This document shows positions 46,017-56,417 of a stretch of 64,000 nt of DNA, piece after piece. Under the pieces are notes generated by a model. It was not told where the DNA came from, did not search any database, and was given only the letters and a program-made list of their open reading frames with translations. This DNA comes from Prostheceraeus crozeri (lineage: Eukaryota; Platyhelminthes; Polycladida; Euryleptidae), in NCBI GenBank assembly GCA_907163375.1, contig CAJQUW010006162.1, positions 124,001-188,000 on the forward strand. Direction: 5' to 3'. Position 1 is the stretch's first letter, and the number at the start of each line of letters is the position of its first letter. Made by a program: the position numbers and the translations under genes.

Positions 46017-46897
46017 AAGTAAAATTAGAAAGGAGACAATCAGTTCAACAGAAGTTTACAAAAACATTAAAAAATTAATACTGTAGATATCATTGCATGG
46101 AAATAGACCATAGTTTTTCCATAGCATAAATGCATGCGGCAAATTGGAAACCTCTCAGAGGCAGGGAGTCCTTGTTAGCGAAAATATGATAGCTAGGGAT
46201 CGCTGCCGCAAGCCTACCTTCTACGGTAAGTGTATACATGTAAGACCGTTAAATTGAGATATTCTATTAGTTACATGAAATTGATAACAATAAAACCTCT
46301 AGAATGGAAGTAGACTTCATGCAACACACGATAGCGGCACATGAATCGCGCGCATTTTCACTTAGATACACTTGTGAACCACTGCATGATTGGGTTAGAA
46401 TCAGTTACATCTGCAATCCCAAGCTTCTCATTGGGGATTGATGCCATTTTAGTTCCCTGAGATGCGCCACGACCATGAGTCGATTTCCATTCTAGTCAAA
46501 TTCAGATAAACAATCTATTTCTATGGTTACATGTATGCCATATTTTGCACCTTCATTGGCTGTTGTTGAGGGTTGTTCTTAATTTCTTTTTCTTCTACCA
46601 TTCTTCTTGCTGCTGTGTTGATGATTCCTCTATGCAAAATTTGCCATTGAATTATATTTGATGATGACGTGTGAAGCCAGATGTTTAAAGACTTCTGATT
46701 CAGTGCATTTAAGATGTTCGTTTTATCTTGATCTGACAGTTCTGGCGGTTTCGCTTACTTACATCTTTGGACAGAGAAGTATCTTTTACACATAGTTCTT
46801 CGTGTTAGTGAAGAATTGTCATGGGATGGAAAATTAAGAGGCTTCTCTAGATAATTGCCAAGTAGCCCACAAATCAAATCAACGACTGATAACTTAC
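46017..46897. other. No recognisable feature; probable intron of the receptor gene
   Basis: No gene motif. If the exon at 46898-47052 belongs to an active gene, this stretch is in the intron downstream of it. Confidence 0.35.
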
Positions 46898-47052
46898 CAC
46901 GTCTATGATCATTGTGAGAGTGATCCCCAACTTCACTACCACGGCTTCACTGGAATTGAGAACTGGACGAACTTTTGGGTCGTAGTCTGTCAGCAGATCC
47001 GTTATCAACCTCTGTTCGTCTGATATATCGTACACTCTGGCGCAGCCGTCAT
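46898..47052 (-). CDS. Nicotinic acetylcholine receptor subunit, one internal exon
   Basis: A 155-bp exon on the minus strand. It encodes (after a split first codon) DGCARVYDISDEQRLITDLL, TDYDPKVRPVLNSSEAVVVK and LGITLTMIIDV. This is the first conserved stretch of the ligand-binding extracellular domain in Cys-loop nicotinic receptor subunits: an acidic SDEQRL helix start, the DYDPKVRPV segment, an NSS glycosylation site and the VKLGITL...IIDV strand. The exon is bounded by TTCCCTTCACAG at the 5' side and G-GTAAGT at the 3' side. It starts with two bases of a split codon and ends in phase 0, just where nicotinic receptor genes usually have an intron before the short DEKNQ exon. The product would be one subunit of a pentameric cation channel in the plasma membrane. 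The signal-peptide exon should lie at higher coordinates and the remaining exons at lower ones; none is recognised here, implying long introns. A lone pseudogene exon is less likely given intact frame and splice sites. Confidence 0.88.
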
Positions 47053-47230
47053 CTGTGAAGGGAAATACACGATTGAGGAGATACATCAGCTTTCAAAATG
47101 ATTGAATTCAAATGTTCGAATGTATTTCGTCAATACATCAATCTAATGATCTTGATATTAGGCAACGATCTATGTCATGGATGCTAGATCTTGAAGAACC
47201 GATAGACAATCTACAGCGAATTACGCTGTA

Positions 47231-48136
47231 ACCCGCCACAGATTGCGATCGTTTCAAGAGTGGGTTTATCTTGTAGAGAAAAGTCCCTTATCAACATATC
47301 AAAAATCCAGTTAGTGGAACAATTTGAACTTTCCACTTGAAGTCACGAGTCTTTTCGAAATATAGATACACGCTTACGATAGAAGCACACTCAGATGTTT
47401 GCTATAGGAAAAATTTGTATCAATTTACATATACAGGTACTTCAGAATGTGTATTAGATGATATGTATGCGGAAACGTGTTTTTGATAGAGATGCTTGAA
47501 TTTCTATGCATTTTCATATGAGAGTAATTTCAAACATGCTTCGCTTATTGATGGAAAAAATGAAAATTTGTCATAACTTATACAAATCTTTATCAATTTG
47601 CACCCTGTAGGTACCTAGGAGAATGATCTACACGACAAGGGTGCATAAGCGCGTTTTCGACCTAGCGGCTTAGACAGCCATGCGTTTTCACAAGGCGGTA
47701 GTTGCATAAAGTAATTGTTTATTCATGGTAGAACTCGCAGATTTGTGGCTGAACTTGTAGAAATCTGCATCCATTTGTATCTGCAGATAGTTACAAGTAT
47801 TGTTGAGCCAGTGACTGAGAAATCTAACCGCTTGGAAAGGACATTATTCAGAAAACGTAACTGATATTGTTGAGAGCCATGTGGACGGTAAATGCAGTTA
47901 GTAAGGCGAAGGTACAGCGCTTCATTTTGATTGGCTGTTTCAGATGTCGCAAGTCTATATCTGCCATTTCATTGGAGTAAGCGTGCATTTAATTTTCGAA
48001 AGGACTCGTGACTTCAAGTGGAAAGTTCAAATTGTTCCACTAACTGGATTTTCCTAGATTTTTGATATGTTGATAAGGGATTTTTTCTCTACAAGATGAT
48101 TCCACTCTTAAAACTATTGCAACATGTGGCGGGTTC
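47231..48136. mobile_element. TIR element with AACCCGCCACA ends
   Basis: The left arm (47231 to about 47365) begins AACCCGCCACA. It is mirrored by the right arm (about 48000-48136), which ends TGTGGCGGGTT. Arms share GATAAGGGA, GATATGTTGATAAGG, TCCAGTTAGTGGAACAATTT (or complement) and GACTTCAAGTGGAAAG. The interior (~640 bp) has no transposase. No unambiguous target duplication is seen. It lies just upstream of the receptor exon, probably in an intron. Confidence 0.75.
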
Positions 48137-48793
48137 AAATATATATATTGCCTGGACTAGAACTTCTGAAATAATTCAAACCTCTTTCTCCGAGGTCGGA
48201 TTTAACATTTGAATGATCTAGGAATGCAAGATTCTAATTCCTTTCTGCGCTCTATACAAAAGCCATTGATAGGTGGTTGAAACCCGAGCTCTGAGAATGA
48301 GATCTGAATTATTTCATTAACAGTATAAGTCTGCATTTCTGATGACGATTTGTCTACATCTCAGTTCCAGATTCTTTGCAAGAAGGTGCACTACAATGAT
48401 GACGGCAAAAAAGAACTACGTTTGTAGTTCCCGTATGATTCAAAGCAGATCTTGTTCTCGTCTCTTGAACTTTTTGGTTTCGAGGTCTTGCCATTATTTT
48501 AGATTAATGATGTGCATGCATGTATGACAGTTGTTCAGAGAATCACACGATTGCTTGATGAGTTCACAATGGTGCATCGAATCCAGCTCTCATATCTGAC
48601 CACAAGTGAGAGGAACATTAAGTCTTTCGGTAAACCTTTCTGAAGTTCCGCGTTTAACATGAAATCCGTTGCATTTTGGAAATTACTTTGTTGCTCACGA
48701 TTGTCTTCCGGTTGCGAAATGCCTGGCATTCGTGTCAAGTCGCATAAAATTTGCATGACTGTCACCCGGAAAACTTAATATCTTAAACTTGAT
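48137..48793. other. No recognisable feature
   Basis: Short frames only; none is supported. Confidence 0.3.
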
Positions 48794-48935
48794 ACGGGCG
48801 CAGTGGCCTTGTGGTAGAGTGTTCGCTCTGCGTTCCGGAGACATTGGTTCAAATCTAGGTCGGGTAAATCCCAAGACTTTCAAAATAGGCACACTCTGCA
48901 TTCTTGCTAAACAACTCGGCCACATGGAAGGGCGG
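48794..48935 (+). repeat. tRNA-derived SINE (family A), copy 2
   Basis: GGGCGCAGTGGCCTTGTGG with TAGAGTGTTCGC carries the A box, and GGTTCAAATCTAGG at about 48848 is the B box. The body follows: GGGTAAATCCCAAGACTTTC, AAAATAGGCACACTC, TTCTTGCTAAACA and AACTCGGCCACATGGAAGG. It is better preserved than the copy at 33767. Confidence 0.8.
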
Positions 48936-49295
48936 TGTGTCGAATATATCCAAGGAATATTACTTTCATATTCGTGCGAATAGGTCTCAACACCTTGTGG
49001 TTGGCATTAGGAAGTTTCCCGATAATAATACTCTGATTTATGGACTTTCACATTTTTATAGGTGCATGCATATGGAAGCGAATGTTCAGTGCTGAACCCG
49101 TTCCTCTTCCTAACATCAGGTCCAAGCCCATCACCGCCTGTGGGCTACCCGAATACTCTGAAATCACTTTTCCTGCACCGTTTTGTCTACGATTGAGTGA
49201 GCATTCAAAAAGACCACTCACATGCTTACACACTAGAAGCTTCCTTTTGTAACACCAACATTCTAGTTTTCTTTCACATTTGTGCTTCACATGTA
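48936..49295. other. No recognisable feature
   Basis: Short overlapping frames at 49040-49290 on both strands without similarity. Confidence 0.3.
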
Positions 49296-49725
49296 CACTG
49301 TAAACCGTAGACCAACAATCATCCTACAAAATTACTGACAAAATCAACCTACGATTGTCACCTCCAATATCCTGCGATATCCGACCAATTTGTAGGTTCT
49401 CCACCGACTACTGAAATACAAATCCGACAAATTGAATAAACAAAAAACTATTGAATATTGATTGATTTTTTCGACTAGTGATTGCTTGACTTTTGGGCAA
49501 TCTGAATTATTATGTGGCAAAACCATGATTTACTTTGACATGATTTAATTAATTACCTACATTTTTGATGAAATTTAAGCTATAATTCATTGCTATTCAT
49601 TTTGTCGCTTTTTGTCAGATATTGTAGGTTTTCAGTTGCAATCATCCTACGAGAACTAACATTGACCGACAGAATAGATTTTGTAGGATAAATGTCTGTC
49701 AATTGTCAGTCAACGGTTTACAGTG
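49296..49725 (+). mobile_element. MITE family F, copy 2
   Basis: A 430-bp element from CACTGTAAACCGTAGACC to CAACGGTTTACAGTG, flanked by TA at 49294-49295 and 49726-49727. It matches 37740-38315 at both ends and in parts of the interior (ATTGCTTGACTTTTGGGCAA, ATTCATTTTGTCGCT). Ends are better preserved than in copy 1. Confidence 0.9.
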
Positions 49726-51031
49726 TACGTTCGGGTCTAATTGTCGCTTTAACACACTGAGTAAGTGTGATATTTTAGTTGGAAATAACTGGATTACGTG
49801 ATGCTCTAATTAAAAGCCAATCTATCTATAATCCACAGAACTTAAAATCGCAACAGGAACTGATAGCATTGAATAATTTTTATTGAATGTACATGTATGT
49901 ATTTGGAATAAAATTGCTCAGAGAAACTAGTTTTGTCAATATTGTGTTAGATTTTGCATGTCGTGTGGACAATTTCAATTAACTTCGTATTTGCATCAAG
50001 TGGAGAGTACAGTCATGTTCCGGTTTTTTTGACGCATAGACTTCGCATCGTGTGGCTGTCAAAATGCTGATGAATGCAGGCTATTAATGCAACATCTATC
50101 TAAAATGTCAAATATGAAATGGTAATTCTGTAGAGAGGAATTTGTACTTTCTCTTGTCTTCATGTAATTGAAGATTACACAAGCCTGACTTCTCGTATGA
50201 CTTGTTGCAGTATTCTCCGAGGAAGTCGTAATTGCTCTAATTCCCTAGAATTAACGATAATGGTGTTTTCAACGACATATCGAATAGATCAGAGGAAAGA
50301 TCATATTCACAAGTCATTTCCATTCTTTCATCTGTACGTCTTCTGCAGAAGAGGAATTTCACATCCTTAGAATGATGAAAATTGAACTTTTTTTGGTGAC
50401 TCTCAGGTGTCACATCATGTAACGGATTATGTAACTTCTGCTCCGGTTACATGTGTTGAGCTTGCAGAATGCTGAGATGAAAGAATTCATTTACAGTCCT
50501 CCTCCAGTCTACCGTCACCGATGGAACCTATGCCGGTTTTCTGGGATATTTGAAGTGCTGCTATATATCCTACTGCATGAGGATATTTGAAGTGCTGATA
50601 GATCTGAAGAAACATGTGCATCAGACTGTAAGATTTCTTGGTAAAATTAACGATATTTATCAATTTCACGTTTATTTACGGCAATTCTAGGCTTTGATTC
50701 TTGTCTATAATGATAATATCAATAAGAATAATAACAATTGTATACTTGGGCACTGTCTCAATATTGTGTATTATGAGTTTAGCATCAAAATTTCAATCGA
50801 ACGACAATTAAGTCATAAATCAGAATAACAAAATGAAAAAGTCATAAGTTCAAGAAAATCCACTATTAGCGAGTCACATTATAGTTTTGAGGCCTTTCAT
50901 CTAATTGGTCCTGAAATATTTGGCATTCCGTGTGTGTTTGAAATGAATATGCGTTAAGTTTTTGTTTTAAACAATGCAAGGGATGGGAATCATCCGTGAC
51001 AGTTTTATTGAATAATCGCAGACCCATTATA
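49726..51031. other. No recognisable feature
   Basis: Gene-free. A small direct repeat GGATATTTGAAGTGCTG occurs twice at about 50546 and 50580. Confidence 0.3.
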
Positions 51032-51775
51032 GTCCGGGAGCTAGCGTGAAGTTGTGCAGGGAACGAGGTAGTACATAAAACTTTCACATAGCATAGTACA
51101 CCTCTAACCTACTGCAAAACTTCGCGTCTGCCGGATCAGATCATTTGCTTTTAAGAAATAGAGAGGATACCACAATCCTATGTATTTCCAGTGGTAAAAT
51201 TGTGACATTTAAGGTGTTGACTCCATTTTTTCGAATTTTTGCTCATAAAAGTTACACAAATTGGTATTTTGTTGAACTGGTTATTATAGAAATCATCTAC
51301 AGATCATGATCTTTCAAATGAGTTATCATTCAATGACAGAGGATGAAGTAAAGTGTACAAACAGACACTTTTCGTTGGTGTAACTGCAAATTTAAACATA
51401 GAAATTTCAGGAAAATTGTTGATATACTTTAACGGAAAGTGTCTGTTTGTACACTTTACTTCATCCTCTGTCATTGAATGATAACTCATTTGAAAGATCA
51501 TGATCTGTAGATGATTTCTATAATAACCAGTTCAACAAAATACCAATTTGTGTAACTTTTATGAGCAAAAATTCGAAAAAATGGAGTCAACACCTTAAAT
51601 GTCACAATTTTACCACTGGAAATACATAGGATTGTGTTATCATCACTATTTCTTAAAAGCAAATGATCTGATCCGGCAGACGCGAAGTTTTGCAGTAGGT
51701 TAGAGGTGTACTATGCTATGTGAAAGTTTTATGTACTACCTCGTTCCCTGCACAACTTCACGCTAGCTCCCGGAC
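51032..51775. mobile_element. Near-perfect palindromic foldback MITE (family A relative)
   Basis: Left arm 51032 to about 51378 and right arm about 51432-51775 are almost exact reverse complements around a ~52-bp centre. Ends are GTCCGGGAGCTAGCGTGAAG and its complement, flanked by TA (51030-51031, 51776-51777), possibly extended to TTA on both sides. The termini, the GCAGGGAACGAGG motif and the TTTCACA motif relate it to the element at 556-1276. No coding capacity. The near identity of the arms points to recent insertion or arm homogenisation. Confidence 0.92.
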
Positions 51776-51809
51776 TATTATCAGTCAACGGTATTGAAGA
51801 AGCGTGAAT

Positions 51810-52230
51810 TTAGCAGATTCGCAGCTCGAGGATCCACATATAATTTTGTGAGAGCGATCTGGAGGTCTTTCAATCTGATTACATTCTCTCTGCTGCAGTT
51901 TGACAAATCAAGGAGCCGCATATTCTAGTACTCCTCGAATTGCACACTGGCAAACAGCAGCTAGCGAATCACTGTGAAAAAAGGCTTTAAGCTGCCTTAG
52001 AACAGAAAGCTTCGAAGATGGCCTTTTGTGATTTGGCCCACGTGCAAATTTCCTTTTAGATGCGTGTCAACAATCACGCCGAGAAATTTAGTGTTATCAA
52101 AATTAATTGCAATTAAGTTTGGGCAAGCAATCAATTCACTTCAATTATTTTTAAGGCAGAAATCAGTTAATAGACTGATTCTTGACTTCGAATAATTCAC
52201 TTTGTTACACGTATTTCACCTTGACGAAAT
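51810..52230 (-). pseudogene. CR1/L2-like LINE reverse transcriptase thumb fragment
   Basis: On the minus strand, pieces in different frames read NTKFLGVIVDTHLKGN (about 52100), RQLKAFFHSDSLAAVCQCAI (about 51980) and RGVLEYAAP then FVKLQQRE. This is the fLGv-id...hi, LR-LK-FF and VLEYA-P block that follows the RT palm in CR1/L2/Jockey LINEs. Several frameshifts and stops break it. It lies beside, not inside, the palindromic MITE at 51032-51775. Confidence 0.7.
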
Positions 52231-52893
52231 AGGCTACATGCCTGCGTGTTTTCCAAGTCGCATGATAGCTTACTATCAATTTGGATCGTGACTTGAGTAG
52301 ACTCATTAAGTATGTATAACTAGGCCTATATTCTTAATTGGATGTGAATATCGATAAATTTAATTACAGATTTGAGTTCATGTTCATAATTATTGTGATA
52401 ATCAAAATTTATTCAAAAGGTCAGTGAATACTCACACACGCCAATAGCAGAGCACAAAGTAAAGTTTTAAAGTTATCATAAAAATATTGAATTATAGAGA
52501 TAATAAATTCTTTATCCACCAAATGGTTCTTGACTATGTGAAGGCATGTGTAGTGCGCTTAATGTCTAAATACGTCCCTGAAGTTGGCATGTTTTTCCTC
52601 CGATGGTGAATGGTGACGACGAAGAGATGTCTATGGAAAGAGTCAAGAAGGGACTGGATAAAAATGGTTTCCGAAATGTGAACTAAAGATGTGCGTCGGA
52701 TCAGAGAATGACCGTCGATCATCCGATTGTACAAGGGAAAATCCGATCCGAAATAATGCGATTTTTTTTGATTTCTTCATAAACCTTTGAATGGAAAGTA
52801 CTGAATCTCAGGGTGTAGCTTCGAGTTATGTAGGCCTGTATACATTTTGAATATAGGCAAACTGTTGGGTATTTCCCAGCCTATTATTGCTAC
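52231..52893. other. No recognisable feature
   Basis: Nothing recognised between the LINE fragment and the next inverted-repeat element. Confidence 0.3.
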
Positions 52894-53803
52894 CGGTCAA
52901 AATATTGGTCTGGTCTTCAATGTAAGGTTAGACAATGTGTTAATATTTTCTTGGTGAATTATCTTAATAATCATTGGGATTGGTTCCTTTTATGTATACA
53001 GACTCGAATGATAGTACATGGGGTTCAGCATTTTTGCATGACCTGGTTAGACATTTTGTTATGTTTACCAAAACACATTTTTCTTCACCCACTTGTATAT
53101 TTGCCAGAGACGATTTAGTAAAATATAAAACTTTTTACAAGCCCGACGACGTTTCGAGTGACCACACTCTTCATCTGGGGAACGGCCGGCCAACAAAAGA
53201 ATGGCTTAAATATGCATCCGCGAACGAACGTTCATGTGACTCGCTCATGTTTGCGATTGATTTTTGGTTGAAGTCTTCTAATGTATTCTGCTTCGGACAC
53301 TCTAGTTCTCAAAGGATTAAGCCGTTGATCAATGATTTCAATTCTAAACATATCAATAGTGGCATTGTTATATTCCGAATGGACAAAGGAAACATGATGA
53401 GATAAAATTTTTTTATTTTTTATAGAAAATTCTTATAGAAAATTTTTATTTTTTACTAAATCGTCTCTGGCAAATATACAAGTGGGTGAAGAAAAATGTG
53501 TTTTGGTAAACATAACAAAATGGAAAACGTCCACCCGTACACTGCCATCATTTTAAGATTAGACAATGTGTTAATATTTTCTTGGTGAATTATCTTAATA
53601 ATCATTCGGATTGTTTCCCTTTATGTATACAGACTCGAATGATAGGACACGGGGTTCAGGATTTTTGCATGACCTGGTTAGCCCAATGGTCTTATGATTT
53701 ATGAAATGTCTTTATTTGAAGGATATTTGTCTATTTGTTAAGACATTTAGACATTTTCTAACTTTACATTGAAGACCAGACCAATATTTTCACCGCAACA
53801 TAA
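52894..53803. mobile_element. Composite inverted-repeat element carrying a PLE-like piece
   Basis: Outer inverted ends: AAATATTGGTCTGGTCTTCA at about 52900 and its complement at about 53780. Inside, 52930-53080 is repeated directly at 53545-53690, and 53060-53130 is repeated inverted at 53440-53520. Between lie a hammerhead-like signature (53141-53182, minus) and a plus frame (52974-53405). That frame ends NSGIVIFRMDKGNMM, faintly like the DKGN motif at the start of PLE reverse transcriptases. The layout suggests repeated insertion and inversion in PLE-rich DNA. Confidence 0.55.
53141..53182 (-). ncRNA. Hammerhead-like PLE tail signature
   Basis: Minus strand: CAGATGA (53171-53177), one base, perfect stem II GAGTG-TGGT-CACTC, GAAAC (53151-53155) directly followed by GTC. 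The layout matches PLE tails; the second core base is A in place of T. Confidence 0.55.
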
Positions 53804-53989
53804 CAGCCTACCTAAATGTACATGTAGGATACTTGCATAATGCAGATGTATAACAAATGGAATAGGAACAAAATTGGATGGTCCTGTAAGGCGTACATTG
53901 AGATATCATTGCGCTAATAATCAGACAAGCTGATTTCTGCTTGCTCTCAAGCTGACAAGCCTAGGTCTATTTCTTAGATTATAGTTGCA
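53804..53989. other. No recognisable feature
   Basis: Short spacer with no supported feature. Confidence 0.3.
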
Positions 53990-54070
53990 TTATTAGATAG
54001 CTCTGTTGGCAGAATGTTGACAATGAATGTCAGAACGTTGGTGGTTCAAATCCACCAAGACGTACAGTTT
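53990..54070 (+). repeat. tRNA-like sequence, probable SINE head
   Basis: TAGCTCTGTTGGCAGA (A-box region) and a perfect five-pair T arm, GGTGG-TTCAAAT-CCACC, which contains the B box. An anticodon-like stem TTGAC/GTCAG encloses AATGAAT, which lacks the usual pattern. The acceptor ends do not pair. It is therefore a decayed tRNA or a tRNA-derived SINE head and not a working tRNA gene. Confidence 0.55.
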
Positions 54071-54344
54071 CATTCCGTCTGTGGCATCATCTGCATAGCG
54101 TCTCATTCTTATCTTTCTTGTGATGTTCTAAGTAGACAGGAAATGGATTCGAGTTCCGATTTCTGACCCCGAAGAACGGTGCTTGAAATGTGGAATTAGT
54201 GCAGCATGTTGTGTTTTTAATGTAATTAAAAGTAATTTGCTGAGTTGCATTGAAGACACAAATCTGTATGAATTTCCATAATTTCGAATTAATTCGGATT
54301 TTCATGACCGATCCTGTACAATCCGATCCAATCTGAGTCCGAAA

Positions 54345-54412
54345 TGATTAATCTGCATCCGATCCAATCCGACTTCGAATCGGATTCGGATTCGGATTCG
54401 AACACTTTTAAT
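54345..54412. repeat. Imperfect hexanucleotide repeat
   Basis: Degenerate TCCGAT/ATCGGATTC words that resolve into GGATTC repeats at about 54375-54400. The same kind of ATCCGATC words occurs at 52690-52755. Confidence 0.6.
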
Positions 54413-54481
54413 GTGAATCTCAACACTAAAAAGGTGAAAAGGCATTCGAAAGCCATTGAGAAAGAGAAAGTCTTCTTCTAG

Positions 54482-54967
54482 ATGAAATTTATTGATGACA
54501 GCTGTACGAAGAGAATCAATAAAATCATTAAGACTTATGATTTGCCGATAAAATTGGATGCCAGCCTGCCTGCCTCTAGTATCAAACAGTGTCTCAGTCA
54601 CAAGGTAAAGAGGAAACATGACATTGTGAAGTCTGTGATCGTTTGGGGTGTAGTCTTGCTTGCTCTAATAGATATTTGGTACATCGGTTTACTTGTAAGC
54701 TGTGTTGTGGCAGCTACATAGGTCAGACGTCAAGACCTTTCAATTTCCGATATAATGAACACAAGTGCAGCCTATCAAATAATTGCATGGATAGCGCATT
54801 GGCAGAACACGCAAAACAATACCATCATGGACATCTCTGGAGATCACAGACTTCCAGCTAGAGATTATTGATAGATGCAGATCACCGATAGGATGAGACT
54901 TTCAGAAGCCAATCATTTTGAAGAACAAAGACCAACACTCAACCGAGGATACGAAATAGCCAGACGT
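54482..54967 (+). pseudogene. PLE GIY-YIG endonuclease fragment (broken)
   Basis: This is the C-terminal nuclease of a canonical Penelope-like element, which nicks DNA for target-primed reverse transcription. Visible pieces are YLVHRFTCKLCCGSYIGQTS then RPFNFRYNEHK, with the paired Cys residues, the YIG core and the conserved Arg and Glu-His, followed by SALAEHAKQYH. Nearer the end come DFQLEIIDRCRSPIG and NHFEEQRPTLNRGYE. It is broken, with about two or three breaks, and the reverse transcriptase part that should precede it is not found. A hammerhead-like tail follows at 54994-55032. This orientation and order (endonuclease at the C-terminus) separates it from the Naiad-type element further right. 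Confidence 0.8.
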
Positions 54968-54993
54968 TGAACATGCCCTCACTCCTGCCTTAC

Positions 54994-55032
54994 TCCTTGA
55001 CAATGCGAGCCGGCTCACGAAAGCTCGGACTT
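54994..55032 (+). ncRNA. Hammerhead-like tail of the PLE fragment
   Basis: CTTGACAATG, then the palindromic stem GAGCCGGCTC, then ACGAAAG (GAAAG at 55019-55023) and CTCGGAC. It stands 27 bp after the end of the endonuclease frame, where PLE tails are expected. This physical link supports reading the other solo signatures in the window as PLE-derived. Confidence 0.6.
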
Positions 55033-56417
55033 TGGTATATATTTTTTAGCAATGAAGTGTGAATATTTTTAGCAGCAAACATATTTTTGGGGAGACAAGA
55101 CAAATTGGTGTAATATTCACAATGAAAATAAATAGCCTCCCGTCAGCTGCCATTAACTCTGGGACGATATTGCAAGTAAATGGTTGGTGAAATGGTTAGT
55201 CCTAGCAAAAATGCAGATCTCGCACTTCGGAGGGCTGCAGTAAGCATGGATTGTGGACGACAATAAAGAGAACAGAGGTCTATGTCGGGAAGAGGGAGTG
55301 ATGGATAGAACAGAGGTACACTGTAATTCAAAAGAAGCAGTTTTGCTTTTCAGTTGTTAGTTGCTTGTCTGAAGTCTGCGATAAAGAGAAAAATGCCTGT
55401 CTTCGGCATGAACAAAGAAGTCTTCCGTTTTTCTTCAATTGTTCCTGTTTCTTCTTTTTTGTCTTCTCCTCCAACTCTTCCTAACTTTTCGGATTTCCCT
55501 TTTCCTCTTCATCTTCCCATCTTTCTTTCTTCCTCTCCTTCTTTTCTTCTTCCTTTGTAACGTGGGAAATAGAGAATCTTCTATCACCCGTAGAATGATT
55601 TCCGTTTGTTTGGAGACAACAGAGAATTCGGTTATCAAACATGTGCCGAAGAATTACTTTCATAGCAGTCTGACGAAGTGTTTTTGAGAACATCAGAAAG
55701 ACCTTGATAATCTCTTTGTTTTGTGCGAATGTCTGTGGCAAGAATGGGAAATGAAAGGTGAAGAATGAGACACCGCCTTGGCTGAAATCCTTCATTAGTA
55801 CTCGGAAGGACCAGGAAATTTAGGACCACTCATCAGTTGCTGTGTCAAACATGTCTGCGGGCCCGTCGATGATTGTGACGGTCTTTTGTGACATTTGGCT
55901 GACTTTATCTTCGCTGCCAACTTTTGTCTCTCCCACAGTTTGGATTATAGCCTTTAAATTTACATGATTGTAGAAAGTCGTTCAGCAGTAAATTCATACA
56001 GCAAATTTGCAAGAGTGAATCTATTCTCCAACTGCAAACGGACTGAAGGACTTCTTTGTAGCCAATTACTGAAGTTTATCGGGAATTATACATGAATCAC
56101 AAATTGTGGGCATGCTCGAAATGTTTGGAAGGATTGTCTGCCGAAAAAAGAATGAGTAGGAAACAGATTGTGTGGATTTTTTACTTGTGTATAGAATTGT
56201 ACTGCTGATAACGCAGATATTACGGAGATAGATAAACATGCCAAAGATATCTGCCGAAGATATCTATGACTTCATGGCTACATACATAGAAATGGATTGC
56301 TTATTTGATGTTGACTAAAAAGAAAATTGACTCAAGGTCAAGACATCCGGTGGAACTATAGTGGTATGAACACCGAAGGAGAAGCTTAGGATTGCACATA
56401 TAACTTATTCTAATCCA
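55033..56417. other. Gene-free stretch with a pyrimidine tract
   Basis: A C/T-rich tract runs about 55424-55557 and opens artificial frames on both strands (55354-55560 +, 55435-55638 -). The final few hundred bases may be 5' untranslated sequence of the PLE that follows; no terminal repeat of that element is recognised. Confidence 0.4.

Noticed and set aside
53990-54070. Possible intact tRNA gene
   Set aside because: The T arm is perfect but the anticodon loop is abnormal and the acceptor ends do not pair, so it is treated as a SINE head or tRNA relic.
55354-55687. Low-complexity Leu/Phe-rich and Lys/Arg-rich frames
   Set aside because: Both are readings of one pyrimidine-rich tract.
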